In this document: in pieces, positions 14,734-23,769 of the stretch
How the letters are laid out: each line of letters begins with the position of its first letter
Position numbering within the stretch: position 1 is the first letter of the stretch
NCBI RefSeq assembly: GCF_009618275.1
Contig: NZ_WIAD01000060.1
Location: forward strand, 1-32,060
Reading direction: 5' to 3'
Source of the DNA: Roseimaritima sediminicola
GTDB lineage: Bacteria; Planctomycetota; Planctomycetia; Pirellulales; Pirellulaceae
Length of the DNA stretch: 32,060 bases
Program-made: the position numbers and the translations under genes
Notes under the pieces: generated by a model
Database searches by the model: none
Seen by the model: the letters and a program-made list of their open reading frames with translations, nothing else
What the model was told of the DNA's origin: nothing

Positions 14734-16740
14734 CTATACCTTGGCATCCGAGCTGGATGAAGTGGACGGTTGCGTGTCGGAAGCTTCGGACTGGCGCCGG
14801 GCGGCGCGTTCGGACCAGACCTCTTCGATCACCTCCGCGCCGACCAACCCGTACAGGCGCGGGCGGGGCGGGATCAGCGAGGTGTCGACGTCCTCGTAGC
14901 TGAGCTGGGGTTGGTCGGAGGAGGCGTCCCACTTGGCGACGGTGGTCTTGAGGTACTTGCGGTTGTTCTCTTCAAACGCGTCGCACCACTGTTCGGCTTG
15001 ACGGCGACGTTCGGCCGGATCCTCGGCGGTCAAGCTGGGTTTGGTAAAGTCCGGTTTGAAGTGGGCCCCGCGGCATTCGTCACGCTGCAGGGCACCTTTC
15101 AAGATGCACTTGGCCAAGGGGAACATGTCCTGAAGGGCTTTGGCGAAGATCACGTTCTGGTTGGTCCACGAGCCGCTGTCCGACAGGTGCACCCGCTTGG
15201 CTCGCTGGTGCAGCTCGTCGACCGTCTCGATCGCCGACTGCAGTTGATCGTTGCGGCGGACGACCGTGGCGCTGCGGGTCATGACGTCGCCGAGTTCCTG
15301 GTGGATCAGGTAGGGGTTCTCGTCACCGGTGCCCTTGAGCAGTTCGTCGTGGCGAGTTTGTTGAGCCTTGACGGCCGACTCGAGCAGCGAAGCCGGGACG
15401 TCGCGGTAGGAGCCGCCGGCGCTCTGGGCGTAGGAGATCAGCGAGGGGCTGGCGAACAAGCCGGTGAAGATGCACGAGAGCAGCGAATTGGCCCCCAGGC
15501 GATTGGCGCCGTGGTAGTGATAATCGCACTCGCCCATCGCATACAGGCCCGGGATCCGCGTCATCTGATTCTGCGGGGCACCCGGCTCGAGGCCGCCGTC
15601 GGCCGAGCGAGCGTAGTCGGCCCACAGGCCGCCCATGCTGTAGTGCACCGCCGGGAAGATTTTCATGGGCACGTCGCGGGGGTCGACGCCCTGGAACTTT
15701 TCGTAGATCTCCAGGATCCCGCCCAGCTTGCGGTCCAGCTCGCGGCGTTCGATGTGCGTCAGGTCCAGGTACACGCACATCCGGTCCGGTTCGACGCTCA
15801 GGCCTTCATTGACGCACACGTCGAAGATTTCGCGGGTCGCGATGTCGCGCGGCACCAGGTTGCCGTATTCCGGGAAGTGCTCTTCCAGGAAGTAGAAGCG
15901 GTCCGAATCGGGGATGTCCTTGGGGGCCCGCGCGTCCTGGGGCTTGCGCGGCACCCACACGCGTCCGCCCTCACCCCGCGCCGACTCGCTCATCAGTCGC
16001 AGCTTGTCCGAACCCGGGATGGCCGTGGGGTGGACCTGGATAAATTCGCCGTTGGCATAATCCGCTCCGGCCTGAAAGCAGCGGCTGGCGGCGCTGCCGT
16101 TACAGAACACGCTCATCGTGCTGCGGCCGTAGACCAGGCCGCATCCGCCCGAGGCGACGATCACCGCGTCGGCGGGAAAGGCCCGGATCTCCATGCTGCT
16201 CATGTCCTGGGCCACGACGCCCCGGCACCGGCCGCTGTCGTCCTGGATCGGGGCCAGGAAGTCCCAGAACTCGAATTTGCGAACCAGCCCTTCGCTCTCG
16301 CGGCGCCGCACCTGTTCGTCCAGGGCGTACAGCAACTGCTGGCCCGTGGTAGCGCCGGCAAACGCCGTTCGCTTGTACAGCGTGCCGCCGAAGCGACGGC
16401 GGTCGATGAAGCCCTCGCCGGTGCGGTTAAAGGGCACGCCCAAGCGGTCCATCAGATCGATGACCTTGGGTGCCCAGTAGGCCATTTCCTTGACCGGCGG
16501 CTGGTGATTGAGGAAGTCGCCACCATAGACCGTGTCGTCGAAGTGTTTCCACTCGTTATCGCCCAGCTGGCGGGTCTGGTCGTTGCAGGCGTTGATACCG
16601 CCCTGGGCGCACACGCTGTGCGAACGTTTGACCGGCGTCAGGCTGATCAGGTCGACCGCCACGCCCAGTTCGGCCAGCTTCATGGTCGCCGACAACCCGG
16701 CCAGGCCGCCACCGACAACAACAACGCGATGAGCACTCAT
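14734..16740 (-). CDS. sdhA: succinate dehydrogenase flavoprotein subunit
   Basis: A 668-residue catalytic subunit oxidising succinate to fumarate on the cytoplasmic face. The Rossmann FAD motif VVVVGGGLAGLSA is at the N-terminus, and HSVCAQGGINA contains H41, the expected covalent FAD attachment histidine. The capping and active-site region includes GEFIQVHPTAIPG and the late HYHGANRLGANSLLSC. The length and the single-gene membrane anchor upstream match type B (fumarate-reductase-like) complexes as in Bacteroidetes, epsilonproteobacteria and Bacillus. The ATG at 16740 is 84 bp downstream of sdhC. A 674-codon open frame on the opposite strand is a GC-driven shadow. Confidence 0.96.
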   Translation of the reverse strand: MSAHRVVVVGGGLAGLSATMKLAELGVAVDLISLTPVKRSHSVCAQGGINACNDQTRQLGDNEWKHFDDTVYGGDFLNHQPPVKEMAYWAPKVIDLMDRLGVPFNRTGEGFIDRRRFGGTLYKRTAFAGATTGQQLLYALDEQVRRRESEGLVRKFEFWDFLAPIQDDSGRCRGVVAQDMSSMEIRAFPADAVIVASGGCGLVYGRSTMSVFCNGSAASRCFQAGADYANGEFIQVHPTAIPGSDKLRLMSESARGEGGRVWVPRKPQDARAPKDIPDSDRFYFLEEHFPEYGNLVPRDIATREIFDVCVNEGLSVEPDRMCVYLDLTHIERRELDRKLGGILEIYEKFQGVDPRDVPMKIFPAVHYSMGGLWADYARSADGGLEPGAPQNQMTRIPGLYAMGECDYHYHGANRLGANSLLSCIFTGLFASPSLISYAQSAGGSYRDVPASLLESAVKAQQTRHDELLKGTGDENPYLIHQELGDVMTRSATVVRRNDQLQSAIETVDELHQRAKRVHLSDSGSWTNQNVIFAKALQDMFPLAKCILKGALQRDECRGAHFKPDFTKPSLTAEDPAERRRQAEQWCDAFEENNRKYLKTTVAKWDASSDQPQLSYEDVDTSLIPPRPRLYGLVGAEVIEEVWSERAARRQSEASDTQPSTSSSSDAKV

Positions 16741-16824
16741 GGTGGGACTTTCCCCTCGAGGGGCAAAAAATGCGAATGGATCAGAATGAGTTAGATGGAG
16801 GTCTTGACGCCCTGGGGTGGCGTC

Positions 16825-17688
16825 CTAGGGGGTCGCCACCGGAGCGTCCGCCGCCGGAGCCGGGTCGACCGCGCCGAGAGGATGGTCCTGCATGGTGACG
16901 TCGGGTTGCGTGCGTTTTTCGACGGACAACGGTACCGCGCCGCTCTGGACGGCCGCCGGATACATGCGGTTTTCGATCGCTTCGGCGGCCTCCGGATCGA
17001 TCGAGATCGAAGCCCACCAGGCGGCCATTCCGACCAGTGCCAAGCCGATGCCAAACGCGGTGCAGATCTTGGTCGCGCGTTCCTGCGCGGCGGCCGATAT
17101 CCACAATCCCCAGGTGATCCCCGCGGTCCACAGCCCGTTGGCCAGATGGTAAACGCAGGCCAATACCCCGATCAGATAGAACACCCACCAGGGCCAGCTG
17201 CCCATGGCACGAGCCAGGCTCGAGGCGGCGTTGTAGGGCCGAAAGTTGGCCATCCCCAAGGGGTGCGCGACCACGTCCAGCCAGATGTGAAAATGGAACC
17301 AGCCGTGCAGGTGAAACACGTGGACCAACAAGAAGACCAAGGCGATCACGCCGGTCCACCGCTGCCACTTGTAGCGGCGGTTGTTGACGTACGGGTAGTG
17401 GCTGGTGTTGCTGCGGCCGTTCTTGATCAACCACACGCCCAGCAAGCCGTGAAACAACAGGGGCAGGAAGATGAAACCCCACTCGATCACCGGCAGGGCC
17501 AGCCCGAGGGAGTGGATCCGGTACACGGCCCCCTGAAAGCTTTCCACGCTGTCCAGCAAACTGGCGTTGGTCAGCAGGTGGACCACCATGTAGGCGCCCA
17601 GCGGCACCAGCCCAGCCAGCGAATGGAGACGGCGGATGGCGAATTCATGACGCCAATAAAAGGAGTCCTGAGGGGAAGGCTCGGCCAC
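16825..17688 (-). CDS. sdhC: succinate dehydrogenase cytochrome b558 subunit (five-helix type B anchor)
   Basis: A 287-residue membrane anchor that binds two haems b and the quinone. Five membrane helices are visible near 22-45, 68-92, 110-132, 160-185 and 205-228. Candidate haem-ligand histidines occur early (RRLHSLAG, MVVHLL), in LLFHGLLG, in LLVHVFHLHGWFHFH and in CVYHLANGLW. A polar Pro/Ala-rich C-terminal tail of about 55 residues is unusual for the family. The start codon is GTG. It is the first gene of the sdhCAB operon, divergent from the response regulator gene. A single large SdhC with no SdhD supports the type B complex. Confidence 0.92.
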   Translation of the reverse strand: MAEPSPQDSFYWRHEFAIRRLHSLAGLVPLGAYMVVHLLTNASLLDSVESFQGAVYRIHSLGLALPVIEWGFIFLPLLFHGLLGVWLIKNGRSNTSHYPYVNNRRYKWQRWTGVIALVFLLVHVFHLHGWFHFHIWLDVVAHPLGMANFRPYNAASSLARAMGSWPWWVFYLIGVLACVYHLANGLWTAGITWGLWISAAAQERATKICTAFGIGLALVGMAAWWASISIDPEAAEAIENRMYPAAVQSGAVPLSVEKRTQPDVTMQDHPLGAVDPAPAADAPVATP

Positions 17689-17869
17689 GCGACTTCAACC
17701 GGTAGGGGGATCGATTTATCGTGTTCGAGGGGGCACCGCGACGAGGTTTCCTCCCTCTTGTTTGTTTCTGCACATTAATCCTAGGTACTCCGCAGGGCTT
17801 CGCAAGCCGGCCAAACCGGCCGAAATTGTCGCACCACCGCAGTTCCCGTCCGCTGGGCGTGAGCTAATT

Positions 17870-17898
17870 TAAACTGCGGCATCGAAGTTGCTTATAAT
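17870..17898 (+). promoter_or_regulatory. predicted sigma-70-type promoter of the response regulator gene
   Basis: A perfect -10 hexamer TATAAT lies at 17893-17898. Seventeen bases upstream is a weak -35 (TAAACT, three of six matches). The reading frame starts about 80 bp downstream. The leader contains a direct repeat of TTGCCAGGTTT around 17951-17972. Confidence 0.5.
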
Positions 17899-17978
17899 AG
17901 GTCCTGTGATTTGGAAGCCTGCCAATCCGGCAGCGCACTTGGACATCGGTTTGCCAGGTTTTTGCCAGGTTTGCGCTC

Positions 17979-18359
17979 GTGATCCCGAATTTGCTTATTA
18001 CCGACGACGACGAAGCCCTGCGGCTGTCCCTGGGCGAAGCTTTCGAGCGACGGGGGTTTCAGGTCACGTTGGCAGCCGATGGCCAGGAAGCCCTGGACGT
18101 GGTGCACAGCGCCACGATTCATATGGCCTTGGTCGATGTGCACATGCCCCGCGTCTCGGGCCTGCAGCTGATTGAGCGGTTGCGAGGGGACGAGCTGGAG
18201 GTGCCCTGCATTTTGATGTCGGCGGCCCTGGACGAGTCGATCCGTCACGAGGCGGAGTCGATGCACGTGTTTCGGATCCTGGATAAACCCTTTCGGTTGG
18301 CCGATGTGGCCAGCACCGTCCGGCAAGGCTTGGCCGAACACTACGGCTGGGCGGGGTGA
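17979..18359 (+). CDS. stand-alone response regulator receiver protein
   Basis: A 126-residue CheY-like receiver domain with no output domain. It has the acidic triad D9-D11 (ITDDDEA), phosphoacceptor D53 in LVDVHMPR, S81 in the ILMSA switch position and K103 in ILDKPF. The start is GTG, with a TATAAT promoter about 80 bp upstream. No histidine kinase is adjacent; it sits between the divergent sdhC and the downstream E2 gene. It would transmit phosphorylation to an unknown partner by protein-protein contact. The domain call is secure; the pathway is unknown. Confidence 0.92.
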   Translation: MIPNLLITDDDEALRLSLGEAFERRGFQVTLAADGQEALDVVHSATIHMALVDVHMPRVSGLQLIERLRGDELEVPCILMSAALDESIRHEAESMHVFRILDKPFRLADVASTVRQGLAEHYGWAG

Positions 18360-18506
18360 GGATTTCAATTTTCGCCGAAGTCAGCCGCGAACGATAAAAA
18401 GGTTTTGGGGGCCGATTCCCACGTGGTGCCGCCACGCGTTATCCTCATGAGGCGCAGTCGCGTCAGAAAACTCCCTTGCCCCATCCAGCTGCCAGAGCGT
18501 GTCCAC

Positions 18507-19838
18507 GTGATAGATGTCAAAGTTCCCACCGTCGGCGAATCGATCAGCGAGGTTCAAATCGGCCAGTGGCTTAAAGCCGAAGGCCAATGGGTTGACAAGG
18601 ACGAGGACTTAGTGGAGATCGAAACCGAAAAAGCTTCGGTTCAAGTTCCCTCGCCCGAAGCCGGATACCTGCGAAATATCAGCAAGCAGGAAGAGGAATT
18701 TGCTTCGGTCGGCGACGTGATCGCCGCTATCGAACCGGCGGCGGCTCCGGCCGAAGGTGGTGGAGCCGGCGGTGGCGAGAGTGGCGGTTCGGCGGCGTCG
18801 GACAAGGGCAATCAAACCGCTGCCGCGGTCGCTTCACCCGCCGAGTCCTCCGGTCCAAGTGCAGCGGGGCTGCCGGCCAGCGATGCACGCGGTGGCGGCG
18901 ATGCCACGGTGATGCCCGCCGCCCAGCGGTTGCTCGACGACCTGGGACTCAAAGCCGGCGATGTGCGAGCGACAGGTCCCGGGGGCCGGTTGCTGAAAGA
19001 AGACGTCCTGGCGCACGTCCAGCGGTCTGCTGCTTCCACCCCATCGGCTCCGGCCAGCAGCCCATCGGCGCCCGCCGGCGATGCCTCGGCTCGCCAGCCC
19101 GCCGTGGGCACGTCCCTGGTGACCGGCGCCAGCGGCCACCGCGGCGAAGAGGTCAAGCCGCTGTCGATGATTCGCCGCACGATCGCCAACCGCTTGGTCG
19201 AAGCCCAGCAGACGGCTGCCCTGCTGACGACGTTCAACGAAATTAATATGCAGCCGGTGATGGAGCTGCGTAAAAAGTATCGCGACGCGTTTGTCGACAA
19301 GCACGGCGTCAAACTGGGATTCATGTCGTTCTTCGCCAAGGCCTCGGTCGAGGCGCTGCGGCGTTTCCCGGCGGTCAACTCCGAGGTCCGCGGCAACAAC
19401 ATCGTCTTCCGCCAGTACTACGACATCGGGATCGCCATCGGTGGCGGCAAGGGGCTGGTCGTGCCGGTGCTGCGCAACGTCGAAGACATGAGTTTCGCGA
19501 CGATCGAACGCAGCATCGCCGAATTCGCCGAGTTGGCCGGCTCGAACCAGTTACAGCCGCAGGATCTGGAAGGCGGAACGTTTACGATCAGCAACGGCGG
19601 GATCTACGGTTCGCTGCTGTCCACGCCGATCGTCAACCCGCCGCAGAGCGGGATCCTGGGCCTGCACTCGATTCAGGAACGCCCCGTGGCCGAACGCGGC
19701 CAGGTGGTGATTCGGCCGATGATGTACATCGCGCTGACCTACGATCACCGCGTGGTCGACGGCCGCGAAGCGGTCACGTTCTTGAAAACCATCAAGGAAG
19801 TGCTCGAGGACCCGGCACGGCTGTTCCTGGAAGTCTGA
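18507..19838 (+). CDS. sucB: dihydrolipoyllysine-residue succinyltransferase (2-oxoglutarate dehydrogenase E2)
   Basis: A 443-residue E2 core of the 2-oxoglutarate dehydrogenase complex, transferring succinyl groups from lipoamide to CoA. The lipoyl domain (1-75) carries K42 in [13 protein letters not shown] Gly/Ala/Ser linker follows, then the peripheral subunit-binding domain ([14 protein letters not shown]...[11 protein letters not shown], about 135-170), another Ala/Pro linker, and the catalytic domain from about 215. The active-site H414 and D418 are in [12 protein letters not shown]. The ordinary GTG at 18507 begins right before the conserved [10 protein letters not shown]. The frame is open to 18405, but that would add a non-homologous leader. 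The E1 gene is not adjacent, an uncommon arrangement. Acetyltransferase E2 is the alternative; the DGREAV ending and single lipoyl domain favour SucB. Confidence 0.92.
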   Translation: MIDVKVPTVGESISEVQIGQWLKAEGQWVDKDEDLVEIETEKASVQVPSPEAGYLRNISKQEEEFASVGDVIAAIEPAAAPAEGGGAGGGESGGSAASDKGNQTAAAVASPAESSGPSAAGLPASDARGGGDATVMPAAQRLLDDLGLKAGDVRATGPGGRLLKEDVLAHVQRSAASTPSAPASSPSAPAGDASARQPAVGTSLVTGASGHRGEEVKPLSMIRRTIANRLVEAQQTAALLTTFNEINMQPVMELRKKYRDAFVDKHGVKLGFMSFFAKASVEALRRFPAVNSEVRGNNIVFRQYYDIGIAIGGGKGLVVPVLRNVEDMSFATIERSIAEFAELAGSNQLQPQDLEGGTFTISNGGIYGSLLSTPIVNPPQSGILGLHSIQERPVAERGQVVIRPMMYIALTYDHRVVDGREAVTFLKTIKEVLEDPARLFLEV

Positions 19839-19857
19839 ACGCTTTGAAGCAGATTTC

Positions 19858-20069
19858 CTGGCTCCAGCGGTTTCTATGTGCCGGAACGAACGTTCCCGAA
19901 TCGCGGAGCGATGGCATGTGGTAGCCCCGGGCGCGAGCCCGGGGAAACGGAATAAATACGAGCGAAAGCCCTGGAAGGGCGACATAAAGGTTCGCATGGG
20001 ATCTCATGCCGTCCCTCCGGGACTCGCATCGGGTGTGAGGGCCCCGGCACCCCGGGTTGGCACCCGGGG
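19858..20069. repeat. GC-rich dispersed repeat block (gcgagcccgggg type), copy 1
   Basis: Intergenic DNA containing CGTTCCCGAATCGCGGAGCG, the complementary-arm segment CCCCGGGCGCGAGCCCGGGG, the string GAAAGCCCTGGAAGGGCGAC and GTCCCTCCGGGACT. The same order of elements recurs at 31862-32060. Several hairpins form, and it probably lies between convergent transcripts (sucB and the hydrolase gene). No protein is supported here. Confidence 0.75.
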
Positions 20070-20822
20070 CTACCGCATGTCGCCACTCCGTGGCTGCTGT
20101 ACCGGTAAGGCTGCGGCATCGCTCACGGCCCTGCCGATCCGCTCACACCACGACCGCTGGGTGGTCGTGGCCAGCCGAGCGAAGCGGTTGTTGATCTCCA
20201 GTTCGATCCCCGCGTAACGCGTGTCGTCAAAGCGGCCGCGGAGCGTGGTGGTCAGCCCGTCGTCACAGCCGTGGTAGGGCCGGTTGGCGACCGCGTGCAG
20301 GCCGGCCCTGTTGAGCTGGTCGAGCAGACGCGTGGCCAGCTGCCGTTCCCAGGGCCGGTCGGGATCGAACAACACGCCCACGTCGAACCGCCGCTGCGTG
20401 CCGCGGTACCGGGGCGTAAAAGTGTGGATCGAAAGGTGCAGCACCCCACCGTTGGCTGCCCGCCGCCTGATTGCCGAGGTGACTCGCCGGCGATACGGCC
20501 GATAATAGGTTTGCAGGATGTGTTGCCGCCGAGCCGCAGCGCAGGAGCCGGTGAAACGCGAAAACAATTCCGGCGAGTCCTTGCTGCGGTTCAAATCGAC
20601 GACCAGCCGCGACACGGTGCTCAGCCACAGTGGGCAGGCGAGGTACGCGGCCAGAGCACGTGCAACGGTGAGCGCTCCCGGGTCGTATCCGCGATGGCTG
20701 CGCAGGGCCCGAGCCGCTCCGGCGGTGGCAAAACAGTCGCTCAACTCGTCCGGGACTTCGCATCCACCGTGTTCGCAGCTGAGGATGCACGTCGTGCCGA
20801 GCTGAGAATCGATCCGCGTCAT
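20070..20822 (-). CDS. N-formylglutamate amidohydrolase-like hydrolase
   Basis: A 250-residue metal-dependent hydrolase of the N-formylglutamate amidohydrolase (FGase/HutG) family, which cleaves N-acyl or amide bonds of acidic amino-acid derivatives. Family blocks appear in order: CILSCEHGGCEVPDEL (metal and substrate pocket), HRGYDPGAL, SRLVVDLNRS, LHLSIHTFTPRYRG with two histidines, and GIELEINNRFA near the end. The ATG at 20822 overlaps the stop of the GCS2-like gene as ATGA, so translation is coupled. No histidine-degradation genes are present, so a hut role is unlikely. The context suggests trimming or editing of an amide-linked product made by the two upstream ligases. Confidence 0.85.
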   Translation of the reverse strand: MTRIDSQLGTTCILSCEHGGCEVPDELSDCFATAGAARALRSHRGYDPGALTVARALAAYLACPLWLSTVSRLVVDLNRSKDSPELFSRFTGSCAAARRQHILQTYYRPYRRRVTSAIRRRAANGGVLHLSIHTFTPRYRGTQRRFDVGVLFDPDRPWERQLATRLLDQLNRAGLHAVANRPYHGCDDGLTTTLRGRFDDTRYAGIELEINNRFARLATTTQRSWCERIGRAVSDAAALPVQQPRSGDMR

Positions 20823-22078
20823 GGCAGCAACGGTTGGTCGTGCACCAGGCAATCGCCCAGCCGACGGTAGACCTCACGCAGCTTTTCCCGTGTCGGTTCG
20901 GCACCCAGGGCGTAGCGGATGCGGGTGGCCAGCGAACCGTGGTGGAGGATGATCTGCAGGGGGCTGATCAGCGCCTCGAGCGTCGCGTCTTGCTTTCGCA
21001 GTCGGCCCAGAAGTTCCGCCCACAAGTCGGCGGCGGTGATTTCCGGTTGGGTGATGCCGAAGAGGTTCAGGAACGCCGCATCGTCGATGACCGCCGCTTC
21101 GGCTTCCGTGGTGGTCTGGTCGAGCAACCGGCGCAGCGAAGCGGTCGAGGCGGCTTGCTGGGCGGCCGTGTCGCTCCATCGCTGGTCACATAACGCGCGG
21201 GCCGTGGCGGCGGCGGCGGCGCACAGGGCTAGGTCGGCCGAGGGGTATTCCTGGACGTCCATCACGCGGATTTCGATCGAGCCGCGGTCGAAGCGGGCAA
21301 TGGCTCCGCGGGCGTTGGCGAATTCCACTTGCAGCACTTCCTGGGGATCTCGCAGGCGGAGCGCAGCGGCGATCGGGCCGAGGATTTCGGCTTCATAGCG
21401 TGCTTGGTCGAAGATCGCTTCGGGGATCACTTGACCGGTCAGCGACGGGACTTCGCGGCAGTGATCGGCGTACAGCCGCATGCGAGTGTCGGCGGTGCTG
21501 CGAACGCGGCCTTCCAGGACGGGGCTGCTGGCCGCCAGGGCCGGCAGCAACGGCAACAGGATGCGCACCGCCGCGTGAAGGCGTGCGAACTGGTCGTCGC
21601 CGCGAAAGGGCAGATTCAAATGCACGCTCTGGACGTTGCTCCAGCCCGGAGTGTGGCAATTGAAGATGCGGTCGTAAGCTCGATAGATGTCGTGGCCGGC
21701 GTGGGGCCACAGGCAGGTTTCTCGGGCCGCATCCATCCAAGGATGCATGGCCGTGGGCAGCAGTTGCAGCTGGTACTGGTCGAGGATGGGCTGGAGATTG
21801 CCCAGGGCTTCGCGGAACCAAGGTCCGACCGAGCGTAGATCCTTGGCCGGATCGGTGGTCTTGCATTCCAGCACATGGGCGGCCAGTTCGTTGGACCAGG
21901 TGACCGGACCGCAAACGGCGTCGCACGCCCCGTCGCCGGCCAACTGCTCGAGCACGCGGTCCGCCCAGGGACGCACGTCCAGAGACTGGCGGTCGACCAG
22001 CATGTATTCCAGTTCCACGCCATGGACGTCGAACAGAGCGTAAGCCGATGGATCGCAATACGTGTCAGAGGATGGCAT
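20819..22078 (-). CDS. GCS2-type carboxylate-amine ligase (COG2170-like)
   Basis: A 419-residue member of the glutamate-cysteine ligase 2 family (YbdK-like). These enzymes use ATP and magnesium to activate a carboxylate and form an amide with an amine. The signature GVELEYMLVD is near residue 20, ELAAHVLECKT supplies acidic residues, SVHLNLPF matches the family's Q-x-H-x-x metal-site block, and GSIEIRVMDVQEYPSADLAL is the late conserved segment. The only ATG that fits is at 22078; no Shine-Dalgarno sequence is seen. About 215 bp with a hairpin repeat separates it from the upstream ATP-grasp gene, and its stop overlaps the next start. The substrate is unknown. Confidence 0.85.
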   Translation of the reverse strand: MPSSDTYCDPSAYALFDVHGVELEYMLVDRQSLDVRPWADRVLEQLAGDGACDAVCGPVTWSNELAAHVLECKTTDPAKDLRSVGPWFREALGNLQPILDQYQLQLLPTAMHPWMDAARETCLWPHAGHDIYRAYDRIFNCHTPGWSNVQSVHLNLPFRGDDQFARLHAAVRILLPLLPALAASSPVLEGRVRSTADTRMRLYADHCREVPSLTGQVIPEAIFDQARYEAEILGPIAAALRLRDPQEVLQVEFANARGAIARFDRGSIEIRVMDVQEYPSADLALCAAAAATARALCDQRWSDTAAQQAASTASLRRLLDQTTTEAEAAVIDDAAFLNLFGITQPEITAADLWAELLGRLRKQDATLEALISPLQIILHHGSLATRIRYALGAEPTREKLREVYRRLGDCLVHDQPLLP

Positions 22079-22094
22079 GTTCAAAAAGAAATCA

Positions 22095-22175
22095 TTTTCT
22101 CCCCTCTCCCCTGAATCCTGGCGAGCCTAAGCGAGTCAGGATTCGGGGGGAGAGGGGCCGGGGGTGAGGGGGATT
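22095..22175. repeat. hairpin repeat with core AATCCTGGCGAGCCTAAGCG
   Basis: Long imperfect hairpin: pyrimidine-rich TCTCCCCTCTCCCCTGAATCC pairs with GGATTCGGGGGGAGAGGGG across a loop that reads CTGGCGAGCCTAAGCGAGTCAG-like sequence. The same element lies inverted at 31760-31851. It sits inside the amide-ligase cassette, between the ATP-grasp and GCS2 genes, and could attenuate or stabilise the transcript. The rest of the gap to 22293 shows nothing else. Confidence 0.8.
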
Positions 22176-22293
22176 GCCGCGTGGCGCCTTCGTCTTTGTG
22201 TTCTGCTGAGTGATACGGGATACGTCAAATCTACACGGAGCGTGCGTTACATGCAGTTGCGCCGGAGGCCTCTCTCGCCGCCCAGCAGCTGGG

Positions 22294-23769
22294 TCAGTTT
22301 CGATTCGCCAGCACCTTGCTGGCTTCGATGCGGCGGACGAAGGATTCCATGATCCGGCGATACAGTTCTTCGCGCAGCACGGCGTCCTCCACGCCCGAGT
22401 CGAGGTTCGGGTTGTCGTTGACTTCGATGATGTAGAACTGGCCGGCGGATTCTTTCACGTCGACGCCGTACAGTCCGCTGCCGATCAGGTTGGCTGCTTT
22501 CAACGCCAGCGCGACGGCTTTGCGCGGCGCGGTTTCCACAGGCATGGTCTCGCAGCGACCGAAGCGGGGTTGGGTGCCGTCGCCGGAGTGTTTGGCGATC
22601 TGCCAATGGCCGCGAGCCATGTGGTACTTGCAGGCGAACAGCGGGCGTTGGTCGAGGATGCCGATCCGCCAATCGAAATCCGTCGGCATGAATTCCTGCG
22701 CGATCACCAGTTCGGAGTCGGCCAGCAGGTCGTCCAGAACGGACCGCAGCTCGTCGGCATCGTTGGCTTTCAGCACGCCCTGCGAAAACGCGCTGTCGGG
22801 TTTTTTCAGGACGCAGGGAAAGGCCGCGGTGGCGGCGAGCGCTTCGGCGTTGTGGCGGTGCACAACGGTGGTCCGCGGAGTCGGGACTTTGGCCCGGGCC
22901 AACAGTTCCGCCAGATAGACTTTATTGGTGCAGCGAAGGATCGACAGCGGGTCGTCGATCACGACCAATCCCGCCGCTTCGGCTCGCCGAGCAAGGTTGT
23001 AGGTGTGGTGGTTGACGGCCGTGGTTTCACGCATGAACAGCGCGTCGAATTCCAGCAACCGTCCGCTGTCTTCGTGGGTGATCAACTCCGCGGCGATGCC
23101 TTCCGCCGCGGCGGCCTTGACCAGTCGCTTCAGGGCGACCTCGTCCGACGGCGCCAATTGACCTTCGGCCGGGTTGTGAAGGATGGCCAGGTCGTAGCGA
23201 GTGGCGGGACGTTTCAAACGGATGGCCGACCGCGCCGCAAAATGCCGCTGGGCCGCGGCCGCGACGAATTCCCGGTGGGGCCCCGGCACCTCCTGCAGGG
23301 CAATGGCCGTGACGTTGCGCAGCCGCCACTTGCTGCGGTGCGAGAACGTAAATCGCAGTAGCGGAGCTTGGAACAGGCCGTACAGCGCGGTGGCCAAGCG
23401 GTCGTGTTTCTTGGCGAGGTTCTTGCCAAAGTAAACGCTCAGGGTGAACTCGGCCGATGTCAACGATCGAAAAGATTTTTGAATTAATTCGTCCAGAGAC
23501 TGCGGCACCAAACCGACGCCAGCCTCGGCCCGCAAGTCCTGGATCGTCATCACATCGGGGATCGGTCGCTGGCCGCGAGCTTCGGCCAACAGCGACACGT
23601 AGTACCCCAGGCTTTGGTAATCGTAAGATCGGCACAGGTTGTACACGCGCGTGCGCCGCCGAGTGGTTCCCGGCGACCCGGCCAGGTACTCCTCCGGCGA
23701 CAGCTTGCGCACGTCGTCGAAATCGCCCAGCCAATCGTCCTCGGATTCCGCGACCAGGATGTTTTTCAT
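22294..23769 (-). CDS. RLAN-domain RimK-like ATP-grasp ligase
   Basis: A 491-residue two-domain enzyme. Residues 1 to about 155 match the RimK-like ATP-grasp N-terminal (RLAN) domain, with YNLCRSYDYQSLGYYVSLLAEARG and TLSVYFGKN segments. Residues about 190-480 form the ATP-grasp ligase: DALFMRETT, the NKVYLAELLARAKVPTP entry, lysines in FPCVLKKPDSAFSQGV that contact ATP, the VIAQEFMPTDFDWRIGI block, and the metal-binding IIEVNDNPNLDSGVED (447-462). RimK relatives add amino acids to carboxylates as peptide or isopeptide bonds. The ATG at 23769 overlaps the C39-like gene's stop (ATGA), showing coupled translation. Confidence 0.9.
   Translation of the reverse strand: MKNILVAESEDDWLGDFDDVRKLSPEEYLAGSPGTTRRRTRVYNLCRSYDYQSLGYYVSLLAEARGQRPIPDVMTIQDLRAEAGVGLVPQSLDELIQKSFRSLTSAEFTLSVYFGKNLAKKHDRLATALYGLFQAPLLRFTFSHRSKWRLRNVTAIALQEVPGPHREFVAAAAQRHFAARSAIRLKRPATRYDLAILHNPAEGQLAPSDEVALKRLVKAAAAEGIAAELITHEDSGRLLEFDALFMRETTAVNHHTYNLARRAEAAGLVVIDDPLSILRCTNKVYLAELLARAKVPTPRTTVVHRHNAEALAATAAFPCVLKKPDSAFSQGVLKANDADELRSVLDDLLADSELVIAQEFMPTDFDWRIGILDQRPLFACKYHMARGHWQIAKHSGDGTQPRFGRCETMPVETAPRKAVALALKAANLIGSGLYGVDVKESAGQFYIIEVNDNPNLDSGVEDAVLREELYRRIMESFVRRIEASKVLANRN

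Noticed and set aside
14770-16794. 674-codon plus-strand open frame opposite sdhA
   Set aside because: It is an antisense shadow of a well-conserved flavoprotein in high-GC DNA; its translation has no family features.
20070-20822. HutG role in histidine degradation
   Set aside because: No hutH, hutU or hutI genes are nearby, and the gene is coupled to amide ligases instead.
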